Shown: positions 16,532-25,752, counted from the first letter of the stretch. The stretch is 64,000 nucleotides of DNA from Stieleria magnilauensis (GCA_007753675.1 CP036432.1:7256233-7320232); one strand, 5' to 3'. A program made the numbers and translations. Notes: generated by a model not told the origin, from the sequence alone.

Positions 16532-18880
16532 ATGTTCCCGAGAAGGCCTCCAAGCGCCGCGGTCGCGCTATCCGCGTTCGTTCAGTCCGCGTTGCTACGT
16601 TCATCGATTCTGCTAGTCGTCTCGCTCGTCTCTGTTGCGTCGGCACAGGACTTGAAGATCGAATTTGCCAAGGTGCTGCGGCAGTCAACCTTCAAGAGCG
16701 AATCCCATAGCATCTGGGGCGGTTCGCTGGTCAAGGGTGACGACGGCTGGTACCACTTGTTTTACAGCCGCTGGCCCAAACACCTCGGCTGGGCCTGGGT
16801 CACCGATTCTGAAGTCGCCCACGCGGTCTCCGACAGCCCCTTCGGGCCCTTCCAATTCAAAGACGTGGCGCTGCCCCGTCGCGGACGTGAGTTCTGGGAC
16901 GGCTGGTGCACCCACAACCCGACGGTCCACCGTTTCGGTGACAAGTATTACCTGTATTACATGGGCAATACCGGCGACGGAATGGTCACGGGCACTCCCG
17001 GCAAAGAGAAACTGAATTGGAATCATCGCAACAACCAACGCATCGGCGTCGCGGTGGCCGACAGCCCCAATGGCCCCTGGGTTCGCAGTGACAAACCGCT
17101 GCTGGATGTCAGCCGCGACGAGGCCGCAATCGACTCATTGATGACGTCGAATCCGTCAGTCTGCCAACGCCCCGACGGCGGATTCTTGATGGTCTACAAA
17201 GCGGTCGGAAAAGAATACCCGATGCCCAACGGCGGCCCGGTGGTCCACGGTGTGGCAACGTCGGATCACCCCACCGGACCGTTTAAAAAACACGACCGTC
17301 CGATCTTTACGTTCCAAGGCGAACGTTTTCCGGCGGAAGACCCGTACATTTGGCACCAAAACGGAAAGTACCGGGCGATCGTTAAACGGATCAAACACGA
17401 AGGCAAACAACGCGTGTTCTCGTTGGTGCACTACGATTCGGTTGACGGTTTCGATTGGAAACCCGCTAAACACCACGAGATCTCCGAACGCATCGTTCAA
17501 TGGGAAGACGGAACGGTCGAGCAGTTTGAACACCTGGAACGGCCGCAGGTGTATTTGGAAAACGGCGTCCCGATCGCCTTGCTGTGTGCCGCCGATACCC
17601 GCGACGCCAATCGCGTCCGGCATTCCTTCAACATCCAGATTCCGCTGCGTGTTTCATTGATGCCGGCAGCGGCCGATGAGCCTGCGGCCAATGATGCAGC
17701 GGCGGGATTCCCCTATGTGTTGCCAAAGCAGAAACCGGACCGCCCACTGAGCGAGGCGATGCGGCGCAACTACGACGCCTATCCCGCGCCCCGACCCGAA
17801 GACAACGAGTTGTACACACGATTCAAATACACGCCGCTGAAGGGCTTGGATGATCACGGCGGCGATGGAACCGTCTCACGTCGTGATCCATCCAAAGTGA
17901 TTTTCGAAAACGGCAAGTACTACGTTTGGTACACCAAACGCAACACCCCCACTCCGCCCCAAGGGCCCGACGGGTTCACCGACACGATTCCCTCAAGCGA
18001 CTGGGATCTGGCCGACATCTGGTACGCCACCAGCGAAGATGGATTCAGCTGGGACGAACAAGGCGTCGCCGTCGCGCGGCCCGAAAAGCCGTTGCTCGGA
18101 TGGCGATCGGTCAGCACACCCGACATCCTGGTTTGGAAAGGCAAGTACTACCTGTATTACCAAGGGTTCAGCGAGGCCAGCGGGACGCGTGGCGATGACT
18201 GTCCCGTTGCAGTCTCCTACGCTGATTCGCCCGACGGACCGTGGACTGCCCATCATCAAGTCGTCCTCCCCAACGGCGCCGCGGGACAGTGGGACCAGTA
18301 TTCAGTCCATGATCCCTACCCGTTGGTCTATCGCGGAAAGATCTACCTGTATTACAAGTCCGACTTCGACGGCGACCCAAACCTGGTCCGGATGCAGGGG
18401 CTTGCCATCGCCGACGATCCGTTGGGCCCATTTAAAAAACATCCGCTCAACCCCGTGATCAACTCCGGGCACGAAACGACGTTGTTTCCGTTTCGCAATG
18501 GGATCGCCGCGTTTGTCATCCGCGACGGTCTAGAGCACTCCACCATCCAATACGCCCCCGACGGCGTCCATTTCAAAATCGCATCGATCGTTTCGCTGAT
18601 GCCCAACGCGGGCGGACCGTTCATCCCCGACGCGTTTACCGACACGCAAAACGGCCGCGGAATCACCTGGGGACTGTCACACTTCACCAACGTCTCCACC
18701 TGGGACAAGAACCACGCCATTCTTGCCAGATTTGATTGCGATCTCTCGCTCGATGTCAATGATCCGGAGATGAAACGCACCGGCGATTATCACAAACCGG
18801 ACGTGTTTTTTGAACAACGTTTAAGCAGCAAACAAAAGGCACGGATCGAGGACGAGAACAAGACGCTGATGAAACCGTAG
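16532..18880 (+). CDS. Secreted GH43-like glycoside hydrolase with two propeller lobes
   Basis: 782 aa from the ATG at 16532. The frame also opens with TTG at 16499 and GTG at 16520, but the ATG start places the signal peptide (hydrophobic about residues 20-37, ending SVASAQ) normally. Two halves of about 370 residues each carry the GH43/GH32/GH117-type five-bladed propeller pattern, with blades of the form DGKYYLYY. Lobe 1 includes SIWGGSLV, GWCTHNPTV and AEDPYIWH; lobe 2 includes GGDGTVSRRDPSKV, VSTPDILVW and YSVHDPYPLVY. Acidic residues in these strands are candidate catalytic residues, but I cannot assign a triad. The likely role is extracellular or periplasmic hydrolysis of a complex glycan. 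A sulfatase lies downstream, separated by a hairpin repeat. Substrate unknown. Confidence 0.75.
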   Translation: MFPRRPPSAAVALSAFVQSALLRSSILLVVSLVSVASAQDLKIEFAKVLRQSTFKSESHSIWGGSLVKGDDGWYHLFYSRWPKHLGWAWVTDSEVAHAVSDSPFGPFQFKDVALPRRGREFWDGWCTHNPTVHRFGDKYYLYYMGNTGDGMVTGTPGKEKLNWNHRNNQRIGVAVADSPNGPWVRSDKPLLDVSRDEAAIDSLMTSNPSVCQRPDGGFLMVYKAVGKEYPMPNGGPVVHGVATSDHPTGPFKKHDRPIFTFQGERFPAEDPYIWHQNGKYRAIVKRIKHEGKQRVFSLVHYDSVDGFDWKPAKHHEISERIVQWEDGTVEQFEHLERPQVYLENGVPIALLCAADTRDANRVRHSFNIQIPLRVSLMPAAADEPAANDAAAGFPYVLPKQKPDRPLSEAMRRNYDAYPAPRPEDNELYTRFKYTPLKGLDDHGGDGTVSRRDPSKVIFENGKYYVWYTKRNTPTPPQGPDGFTDTIPSSDWDLADIWYATSEDGFSWDEQGVAVARPEKPLLGWRSVSTPDILVWKGKYYLYYQGFSEASGTRGDDCPVAVSYADSPDGPWTAHHQVVLPNGAAGQWDQYSVHDPYPLVYRGKIYLYYKSDFDGDPNLVRMQGLAIADDPLGPFKKHPLNPVINSGHETTLFPFRNGIAAFVIRDGLEHSTIQYAPDGVHFKIASIVSLMPNAGGPFIPDAFTDTQNGRGITWGLSHFTNVSTWDKNHAILARFDCDLSLDVNDPEMKRTGDYHKPDVFFEQRLSSKQKARIEDENKTLMKP

Positions 18881-19184
18881 TGCTCTGTTCAGATTTGAAT
18901 TGAGGGTTGTGCTTTTGGAGCAGAAAAAAGTCAGGCTGTAATTTGAAGTCAGGCTGTAATCTGCGGAGTGATGAAATTGTACTGTGTCCTCGGATGCACT
19001 TTGCCCACGGATGGCAGCGCGAACCCACGGATGACAGGGTGCCAAAAATCCGTGGGTTCGCGCTGCCATCGGTGGGTATTCTTTTCGATAGTTAGCCTGG
19101 CAAAATTACTGGAGTGCTTCGTCGCGATGGAGTCTCTACAATGGCTGCACTCCACTCAACCTTCCACCCACGACTCTCCCACTG
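18881..19184. other. Intergenic region rich in small repeats
   Basis: 304 bp with no credible gene. It holds two direct copies of AAGTCAGGCTGTAAT (18928-18942 and 18946-18960, period 18) followed by a long near-perfect hairpin listed separately. Short reading frames here come from the repeats and have no coding character. Confidence 0.7.
19004..19076. repeat. Long hairpin (28-bp arms), REP-like
   Basis: Left arm 19004-19031 and right arm 19049-19076 pair over 28 bp with one mismatch, around a 17-nt loop. The arm core is GGCAGCGCGAACCCACGG. There is no T-tract after the right arm, so an intrinsic terminator is less likely than a REP or MITE-like element, though it could still protect or end the GH43-like transcript. 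Confidence 0.85.
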
Positions 19185-20660
19185 ATGTTCCGCACCTTTT
19201 TGCTCGCTTGCCTGCTGACAGCTTCGCCTCTGCTCTTTGCCGACGATCGGCCCAACATCGTTTGGATCATTCCCGATGATATGTCGGCGAATTTCTCGTG
19301 CTACGGCGAGACCGCGATCCAGACGCCCAACGTCGACCGACTCGCCCAGCGCGGTGTGAAATTCAATAACGCCTTCGTTACCGCGCCGGTCTGTTCGACC
19401 TGTCGATCGGCGTTCATCACGGGCATGTATCAAACCAGCATCGGTGCGCATCATCACCGCAGCGGTCGTGGGGAACTCAAGATCAATCTTCCCGACGGCA
19501 TCGAATTGGTGCCCAAGTTGTTTCAACAGGCCGGTTACCACACGTCGATCACCGGTTGGCCGCTCAACGGAAAACTCGGCAAAACGGATTACAACTTCCA
19601 GTGGGATGAATCCGTCTACGACTCCAACGATTGGGCCACACGAAACGAAGGGCAACCCTTCTTCGCGCAGATCCAAACACAAGGCGGAAAACTGCGTGGC
19701 AAGGACGCCGAGGGCTGGAAAAAAGTTTCCGCGGCGGCGGAGAAAACACTCGGCAGCCGCACACCGAACAGCGCCGTCAAGTTGCCGCCCTACTACCCCG
19801 ATCATCCGGACGTCGTCCGCGACTGGGCGGCTTATCTGGATTCCGTTCGCATGACCGACGTGATGGTCGGCGAAGTGCTGGCCCGCTTGGAAAAAGAAGG
19901 CGTGCTTGAAAACACGATCGTGTTGTTCATGACCGACCACGGGATCAGTCACGCGCGTGGCAAACAATTTCTGTACGACGAAGGGCTGCACGTCCCACTG
20001 GTGATCGCCGGCCCCGGCATTCCAGCCGGCACCGTTCGAGAGGATGTCGTCGAGCACATTGACATCGCCGCGTTGTCGCTCGCCGCCGCAGACATCGCGC
20101 TCCCCAACTCGATGCAGGCCCGCGACATTTTGGCCGATGACTACGCCCCGCGCGAAGCCGTTTTTGCCGCCCGAGATCGTTGTGACGAAACCGTCGACCA
20201 TATTCGCAGCGTCCGCACCAACGATTTCAAGTACATCCGCAATTTCCTGCCCGAGCGGCCTTACTTGCAACCCTGTGCCTACAAGGACGCCAAAGCAATC
20301 TTGATCGCACTGCGCGCAGATCACGCGGCCGGCAAACTGAACGACACCCAGGCGTTGCTGTTCCGCCAGACCCGGCCGACCGAAGAGTTGTACGACCTGA
20401 AAAACGATCCGCATGAAATTCACAATCTGGCGGGCGATCCGCTGTTTGCCGCAAAGTTGACAGAGATGCGTCAACGGCTGGACGTCTGGATGCAAGAAAC
20501 CGACGATCAAGGGCGACAGGCCGAATCGGAACAGATGTACGACAGCGACATGAAGGTCTACACCGACCGCCTGAGCTTGCCAAAATTTGATCCCAAGCAG
20601 CTGACAACCGTCCAGAAAAACATCGCCCTGATGAAGCAATGGGCCTCCGAAGGAAAATAA
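19185..20660 (+). CDS. Secreted sulfatase with atypical C-S-T-C-R active-site motif
   Basis: 491 aa with a signal peptide (residues 1-19) and a formylglycine-dependent sulfatase (S1) fold. PNIVWIIPDD supplies the metal-binding Asp pair at 31-32, and MTDHGISH is the later metal site. The active-site block is C70-S-T-C-R74: Cys at the formylglycine position and the Arg are present, but the usual Pro (or Ala) at position 3 is Thr. GMYQTSIGAHHHRSG follows. The C-terminal TEELYDLKNDPHE box is typical. It abuts the next gene with no gap (stop 20658-20660, ATG 20661), so the two are probably translationally coupled. The likely role is removing sulfate from extracellular polysaccharide or glycosaminoglycan-like substrates. 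Confidence 0.92.
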   Translation: MFRTFLLACLLTASPLLFADDRPNIVWIIPDDMSANFSCYGETAIQTPNVDRLAQRGVKFNNAFVTAPVCSTCRSAFITGMYQTSIGAHHHRSGRGELKINLPDGIELVPKLFQQAGYHTSITGWPLNGKLGKTDYNFQWDESVYDSNDWATRNEGQPFFAQIQTQGGKLRGKDAEGWKKVSAAAEKTLGSRTPNSAVKLPPYYPDHPDVVRDWAAYLDSVRMTDVMVGEVLARLEKEGVLENTIVLFMTDHGISHARGKQFLYDEGLHVPLVIAGPGIPAGTVREDVVEHIDIAALSLAAADIALPNSMQARDILADDYAPREAVFAARDRCDETVDHIRSVRTNDFKYIRNFLPERPYLQPCAYKDAKAILIALRADHAAGKLNDTQALLFRQTRPTEELYDLKNDPHEIHNLAGDPLFAAKLTEMRQRLDVWMQETDDQGRQAESEQMYDSDMKVYTDRLSLPKFDPKQLTTVQKNIALMKQWASEGK

Positions 20661-23387
20661 ATGACTGACTCATCGATTGATCGGCGTCAATTTGTCAAGC
20701 GATCCGCCGCGCTGGCTTCGGCGGGAATGACCCTCGCGCACGCCGGCTTGGCGACCGCCGCATCCAAGTCTGGCGTGACCGAGATCACCTTCCCCCGGCA
20801 AGACTCACTGGTTCATCCGCCCGAGTGGGAATCGTTGAACCCGGGTTATTGGAAAGTCGAAAACGGTCGCTTACGTCGCCGGTTGTCGAACGTCGGTGAT
20901 CGCGCCCGCCGCACCGGATTTCCGTTTCACGCTGAATCCAAGGGCGGTGTGATGGAGACGGAGTACGATCCCTCACTGCCGGCGGGGATTCTGTATCGGC
21001 GCGATCAGTTTTTGAGCGGCCGGTATTCGATCGACGCCCAATTCGTCTACCACGCCGACGCTGCCGATCCGGCCCCAGGGGACGACCCTGCGTGGAAGAT
21101 GTACCAGCGCGGTAATGGACTGATGGGGATTGCGATCGGAGCGAAGAATCTGCTGGAAAGTTTCAACAAAGTCACCAATGCGACCCAAATTGCTTGGTCG
21201 GACGACGGAAAACTCCATGTGATCTCTCGTGGAAAGGCGAAGAAGGGGGCCGGGCGGCAACAAGCCGGTGCCGAACACGATGCGTTTGATTTGTCGCCAG
21301 GCGATGTCGTCCACTTGCGAGTCGACGTGGTCCCCGCCGGCCAACACGCCCAGTTGTCTGTCGTCCTGTCTCGTGGCAGCGACACGGTTCGATTGACTCA
21401 AAAGGTTCCCGTCGGCCAAACCGAAGGCTATGTCGGAGTGCTGGCGCGTGGGCTGATCGACTTTAGTGTCAGCGCGCTGACGATCGAAGCGGAGGAAGCG
21501 CCACCGCTCGCCGTGCAAACCAGCCCTTGCCTGGCCTGCTACGCACTCGGTGACACGCTGCAGAAAAACGACGCCGGCGAGTGGACGGTTCGCTTCGTCG
21601 GGATCTTCGAAAGCGATGGGGAACAAGCGGAACTTCGAATCGCAACGTCCGAACGCCCGGCCGGCGGATGGAAGTCGGTGACCGTGGCGGGTCAGGCAAA
21701 AATCATCAACAACGACTTTCGTCGCAACACCGCCGTGATGGAAGCCGTCTTGCCTGAGAACCCCGGCGCGACCGACCTCTACTACACCGTTTGGAAGGAT
21801 GGGGTCGACGTGACGGCGGATCCACGCATCGGCACGGCCGCCGTCGGCCCGGGGACGGGATTGGTCGGCGATGTACCGGACAGTGGAAGCTATGTCGGAC
21901 GCCTGCCCCGACTCGTCGCACCGTATCGGCTGTGTGGTCTGTCCTGCCATGCCATCACCAGCGGTCTGCAACAGAAGACCGACAACGGGTACACGATCAC
22001 CGGCGGCAACAACGTTTGGCAATTTCGCGACCAACCGACCGAAGGCGCCTACTCCCATTTGGAAGCGTACGATTTCCAAGTGATGGTCTGGGAGGACGAC
22101 GTTTGGTACATGGAACTGGTGTTGTATCCGCCCAGCACCGATGACGCCTACAAGATCGTCACCCAATCGATTTGTGGCCCGACCAGCCGTTGGCAATTGA
22201 TGCGCCACTGGAACGTGATCAATCCCGGTGACCATGATTACGGCATGGACGACGTCAAAGGTCCCGAACAGATCATCATTCGGCGACAAGATGGACTGGG
22301 GCAAGACGCGTCGTACATGCGACGCAACTTCCAAATCGTCCACCACCTGATCACCGGCGACGAAGAGGTTGATCCGTTGGCCAATCCGAAGAAGTGGCGG
22401 GCTTGGAAAATGCCAAATCGCGACTTCACGTTCGTGATCACGGATTCACGATTGTGGCGAAGCAGCCAGAACGTCGACGTCTGGCGCGAGCAGGGCTGGG
22501 GTGCCTTCAAGAGCCTTTATGACCGCACCGACCCGACACGCAGCCTGCTGGGCGAAGAACAATTCGCCTGGTTACAAGAACTGCTCGCCACCGATTCGTC
22601 TCGATTGATTTGCTTGACCGGAATCAACGGCTTGCACACGATTTGGACCGGCGGACGGGGCGATTTCGAAAGCGGCAAACATCCGATGAAGTTCAGCCAA
22701 CGCGATCGGGTGACCGCCGACTATGCCGGCTGGGTCAAAGCCGGTGCCGATCGCGTGCTGGAATTGCTGGGCGGGCGCGACGGCGTCGTGACCGTTTACG
22801 GCGACGTCCACAACGGTTCGATCATGACCAACCAGACCCATCGCGTGATCGAATCCAGTTTTGGTCCGATCGGTCGCAGCGGGGGTCGCGGCGTGATTCC
22901 GGGGTTCGGACCCCAGATGAAAGACGTCGATGGACGCGATCTGACGATTCATTGCCTGTATCACAAAGAGTTTTCCGATCCGAACCTGTCGCCGCACGCC
23001 GACGGTGAACCGTTCTACTGGAACTTCCTGGAAATGGAGTTCGATCCTGGAAAAGAAGATCCGTCGATCGACCTGCGGATCCGCAACTTGGTGGATCCGC
23101 CTCAGCAAACGCCGCGCGGAGGAGGATCGCTGCAAACGACCGCGTCGCAAACGGGGCGTCATCCTGCCAGCCGGCTGCCTGAAATCAAAACGATTCCCGG
23201 TGCCGAAGTTCAGATCCTGGACCTGAACGGATGCCCGATCCGGGGCACCACCAGCCTGGATGATGGCAGGATCGTGGTCGGCGGATTGGTCGACATCGAT
23301 CCGGGCGCAGAAGTCCTGGTCCTCGCCCATCGCGGCGAACTGTCAGAGGTCAAAAAAGTTCAGACCCTGCCCGTTGACGCGGGATAA
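20661..23387 (+). CDS. Tat-exported PhoD-like metallophosphoesterase-family protein
   Basis: 908 aa. The N-terminus has a twin-arginine signal (R8-R-Q-F-V-K13, then a hydrophobic stretch to about residue 34). Residues 35-280 look like a lectin/laminin-G-like beta sandwich (ENGRLRRR, GRYSIDAQFVYH). Residues about 290-400 resemble the beta domain in front of PhoD-type phosphatases. The C-terminal half carries DHDYGMDD, LICLTGINGLH and TVYGDVHNGSI (about residue 712), the last matching the G-D-x-H metal-ligand block of PhoD. Some PhoD metal ligands are not obvious, so activity may differ. Coupled to the upstream sulfatase, it may handle a sulfated or phosphorylated glycan. The superfamily call is moderate and the function is inferred. 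Confidence 0.6.
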   Translation: MTDSSIDRRQFVKRSAALASAGMTLAHAGLATAASKSGVTEITFPRQDSLVHPPEWESLNPGYWKVENGRLRRRLSNVGDRARRTGFPFHAESKGGVMETEYDPSLPAGILYRRDQFLSGRYSIDAQFVYHADAADPAPGDDPAWKMYQRGNGLMGIAIGAKNLLESFNKVTNATQIAWSDDGKLHVISRGKAKKGAGRQQAGAEHDAFDLSPGDVVHLRVDVVPAGQHAQLSVVLSRGSDTVRLTQKVPVGQTEGYVGVLARGLIDFSVSALTIEAEEAPPLAVQTSPCLACYALGDTLQKNDAGEWTVRFVGIFESDGEQAELRIATSERPAGGWKSVTVAGQAKIINNDFRRNTAVMEAVLPENPGATDLYYTVWKDGVDVTADPRIGTAAVGPGTGLVGDVPDSGSYVGRLPRLVAPYRLCGLSCHAITSGLQQKTDNGYTITGGNNVWQFRDQPTEGAYSHLEAYDFQVMVWEDDVWYMELVLYPPSTDDAYKIVTQSICGPTSRWQLMRHWNVINPGDHDYGMDDVKGPEQIIIRRQDGLGQDASYMRRNFQIVHHLITGDEEVDPLANPKKWRAWKMPNRDFTFVITDSRLWRSSQNVDVWREQGWGAFKSLYDRTDPTRSLLGEEQFAWLQELLATDSSRLICLTGINGLHTIWTGGRGDFESGKHPMKFSQRDRVTADYAGWVKAGADRVLELLGGRDGVVTVYGDVHNGSIMTNQTHRVIESSFGPIGRSGGRGVIPGFGPQMKDVDGRDLTIHCLYHKEFSDPNLSPHADGEPFYWNFLEMEFDPGKEDPSIDLRIRNLVDPPQQTPRGGGSLQTTASQTGRHPASRLPEIKTIPGAEVQILDLNGCPIRGTTSLDDGRIVVGGLVDIDPGAEVLVLAHRGELSEVKKVQTLPVDAG

Positions 23388-23624
23388 GCCGCCAGCCCGC
23401 CATCCGCACCAGCCTCTTCAACACGAACTCGCACGGGCAGGTGCGACCGATCGCAGTACATGGATGCGCAGTGCATGAAGGATCGATCCGTGACACGCTT
23501 GGAACCGGTACCGCGCAGCTGTCTCATCGGTCCTGTTGGACTTGACGAGCGTTCTTCAGAATTGCGTCGGGGAACGTCAAAACAAAGTCGATTCGTGATC
23601 GTCTCCGTCTTAAACGCTCTCGTT

Positions 23625-23654
23625 TTGTTGCAGCGGACTCTCCAAGGGTACATA
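23625..23654 (+). promoter_or_regulatory. Weak sigma70-like promoter candidate
   Basis: TTGTTG (23625-23630) and TACATA (23649-23654) are separated by 18 nt and end about 80 bp before the start of the receiver-GDH gene. The -35 box is fair and the -10 box poor, so this is only a positional guess. Confidence 0.25.
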
Positions 23655-23722
23655 CTCAACGAGTGACCCCAGCGCGTCGTCATGCGAAACGCAGGTGGTC
23701 GGCTCCCGTGCCTGTTTTCGAC

Positions 23723-23728
23723 AAGGAG
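23723..23728 (+). promoter_or_regulatory. Ribosome-binding site fixing the start at 23736
   Basis: AAGGAG ends 7 nt before the ATG at 23736. It selects that codon over the frame's upstream in-frame start at 23682, which would add 18 residues lacking receiver-domain character. Confidence 0.75.
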
Positions 23729-23735
23729 TGCTCCG

Positions 23736-25379
23736 ATGGCGTCTGCCAAGGTTTTGCTAATAGAAGACAGCCAAGTCGACCGCATGGTGATCAAGGGGCT
23801 GTTGTCCAAGGCCGTCGGCGTCCCGTTTCATGTGGAGACGGTCGAAACGCTGGCCGAGGCCCTTTCCGCCATTTCACGCGGTTCGTTTGACGTGATCCTC
23901 TCGGATCTAACGCTGCCGGATAGCCAGGGACTGGACACGTTCATCCGAGTGTCCCTGGCCGCCGGCGATGTTCCCGTGGTCGTGTTGACCAGCAGCGATG
24001 ACCTGACCCTGGCCGCCAAAGCGGTGGAAGAGGGTGCGGAGGCTTATCTGGTCAAAGGAAAAATTGATGCCAATCGACTCGGGCGCTCGCTTCGCTATGC
24101 CATTCAACGCACCGCGGCGGAGCAGGCCGAGTGGCAATCTCCCATGTATCACTTGGCCAAACAGCAGTTCTTGAAGGCCGCACAGATCGTCGGACTCGAT
24201 GACAATTTGCGCGAGCGGCTGCTGTTTCCGCAGCGAACCCTGACCGTCACGTTTCCCTTCCGACGCGATGATTATCAGGAAGTTGAAACGGTGTTTGGTT
24301 ATCGCGTGCAACATCTGCTGACCATGGGCCCGACCAAGGGAGGCATCCGATATCACGAAGACGTCAACTTGGGCGAGGTCTCGGCGTTGGCGATGTGGAT
24401 GACCTGGAAGTGCGCCCTGATGCGTTTGCCGTTCGGCGGGGCCAAGGGAGGTGTCCGCATCGACCCGACGATTTTGACCGGCCACGAACTGCAACGATTG
24501 ACGCGTCGCTTCACCACCGAAATCCTGGACATGATCGGCCCGGACAAAGACATTCCGGCCCCCGACATGGGCACCAGCGAGCGTGAGATGGCGTGGATGA
24601 TGGACACGTATAGCCAGCAGATCGGCTACACCGTCCCCACCGTCGTGACCGGCAAACCGGTTGTCCTCGGTGGATCGCAAGGTCGCAGCGAAGCAACCGG
24701 GCGCGGACTGGTGTACTTGATCGCTGCAGCGGCCGAGCACCTGGAGCTGAATCTCAATGGCAGCACGGTCGTCGTGCAGGGATTCGGCAACGTCGGCAGC
24801 AACGCCGCGCGGTTCTTGGAAGAATTGGGGGCTCGGGTGATCGCGGTCAGCGATGTCACCGGCGGAATCTACAATCCACACGGCCTGTCCGTGTCGTCGC
24901 TGCTCGCCTACACACGCGAGAACCGTGTGTTGGCCGGCTACCCGGATGGTGAAGCGATCAGCAATGAAGCGATGCTCGAGTTGCCCTGTGACATTCTGGC
25001 TCCGGCGGCAATGCAGAACCAGATCACGCAGGCCAATGCCGATCGCGTCAAGTGCAAGATCCTTGCCGAGGGCGCCAACGGACCGACCACGTTGGAGGCC
25101 GATGAAATCTTGCACGACCGAGACATCTTTGTGCTGCCGGACATTGTCGGCAACGCCGGCGGCGTCACCGTGTCGTACTTTGAATGGGTGCAGGGGACGC
25201 AGAACTACACATGGACGCTGGACGAGATCAACAGCCGGTTGCACACGATCCTGGTCGACGCGTTCCGCCGCGCGCTCGACCGCTCGGCACGCCAGAGCAT
25301 CGACTTGAGGACCGCCGCACTGATCGAAGGCATCCAGCGTGTCGAGCAAGCCAAATTAGCCCGCGGCCTGTTTCCCTAG
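23736..25379 (+). CDS. Response-regulator receiver domain fused to glutamate dehydrogenase
   Basis: 547 aa. Residues 1-125 are a complete CheY-like receiver: acidic pair E10-D11, phospho-acceptor D57 in VILSDLTLPD, T85 and K107. After a short linker (about 126-145), the rest is a Glu/Leu/Phe/Val dehydrogenase. MGPTKGGIRYHEDV and LPFGGAKGGVRIDP hold the substrate and catalytic lysines, VVQGFGNVGSNAARF is the Rossmann dinucleotide site, and ANGPTT and NAGGVTVSYFEW are typical late motifs. The GDH part is about 410 residues, the usual length. It would interconvert glutamate with 2-oxoglutarate and ammonia; the Asp after the Rossmann strand (AVSD) slightly favours NAD. Phosphorylation at D57 could tune activity or oligomerisation. 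No histidine kinase is adjacent. The domain calls are firm; control by phosphorylation is inference. Confidence 0.93.
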   Translation: MASAKVLLIEDSQVDRMVIKGLLSKAVGVPFHVETVETLAEALSAISRGSFDVILSDLTLPDSQGLDTFIRVSLAAGDVPVVVLTSSDDLTLAAKAVEEGAEAYLVKGKIDANRLGRSLRYAIQRTAAEQAEWQSPMYHLAKQQFLKAAQIVGLDDNLRERLLFPQRTLTVTFPFRRDDYQEVETVFGYRVQHLLTMGPTKGGIRYHEDVNLGEVSALAMWMTWKCALMRLPFGGAKGGVRIDPTILTGHELQRLTRRFTTEILDMIGPDKDIPAPDMGTSEREMAWMMDTYSQQIGYTVPTVVTGKPVVLGGSQGRSEATGRGLVYLIAAAAEHLELNLNGSTVVVQGFGNVGSNAARFLEELGARVIAVSDVTGGIYNPHGLSVSSLLAYTRENRVLAGYPDGEAISNEAMLELPCDILAPAAMQNQITQANADRVKCKILAEGANGPTTLEADEILHDRDIFVLPDIVGNAGGVTVSYFEWVQGTQNYTWTLDEINSRLHTILVDAFRRALDRSARQSIDLRTAALIEGIQRVEQAKLARGLFP

Positions 25380-25752
25380 CGGTCGCGTCGCCGTTCGACG
25401 ATGGCTCCACTCCATTCGCCACCAACCGCACGCATCTGAGTGTTGGTGTCTAGGCTTTAGCCGATTCTCCTTGACACGCCGGACGCCCAAGGCGTCACGG
25501 GGATGCGCCTAACGGCTGTACACCAACACGTCTGCCCGTGCCATCAGACGTGAGCGGCTCCTCCATTGTTCCTACCACCAAAATCTCGCGTCTCATTTCT
25601 ATTCCCCCACATCTTGCCCAACATGGCGCATTGCAGCAATCTTGCAATTCCACGCAAATTCGGAAGTCTACTTTCGGAGGTGCTGTGGCTATATTCGGTA
25701 GAGTGAACAGCGTCCTGTTGTCTGTTCTCACTGCCCGCAATACGCCGGAGCA
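25380..25752. other. Intergenic region upstream of the ECF sigma gene
   Basis: 373 bp without a credible gene. It holds an imperfect inverted pair: TGTTGGTGTCTAGG (25441-25454) faces a CTGTACACCAACAC segment near 25515-25528. The core GTTGGTGTCTA recurs near 50890 and 59032. A TATATT hexamer at 25690-25695 could be a -10 box, but I found no matching -35 box. Confidence 0.5.

Larger units (their letters stand above)
23388..23735. other. Intergenic region upstream of the receiver-GDH gene
   Basis: 348 bp without a credible gene. I saw no riboswitch-like fold. It contains one weak promoter candidate, listed separately, and a strong ribosome-binding site next to the downstream start. Confidence 0.5.

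Noticed and set aside
19004-19076. Intrinsic terminator
   Set aside because: The stem is far longer than usual and no T-run follows, so a REP-like element fits better.
19092-20639. 515-residue open frame on the minus strand
   Set aside because: It lies wholly opposite the sulfatase gene, which has clear motifs. Long antisense frames are expected in G+C-rich DNA.
20973-22346. 457-residue open frame on the minus strand
   Set aside because: It is opposite the PhoD-like gene. Its composition is typical of antisense translation, with no motif or start signal.
23907-25349. 480-residue open frame on the minus strand
   Set aside because: It is the shadow of the receiver-GDH gene, whose motifs are unambiguous.
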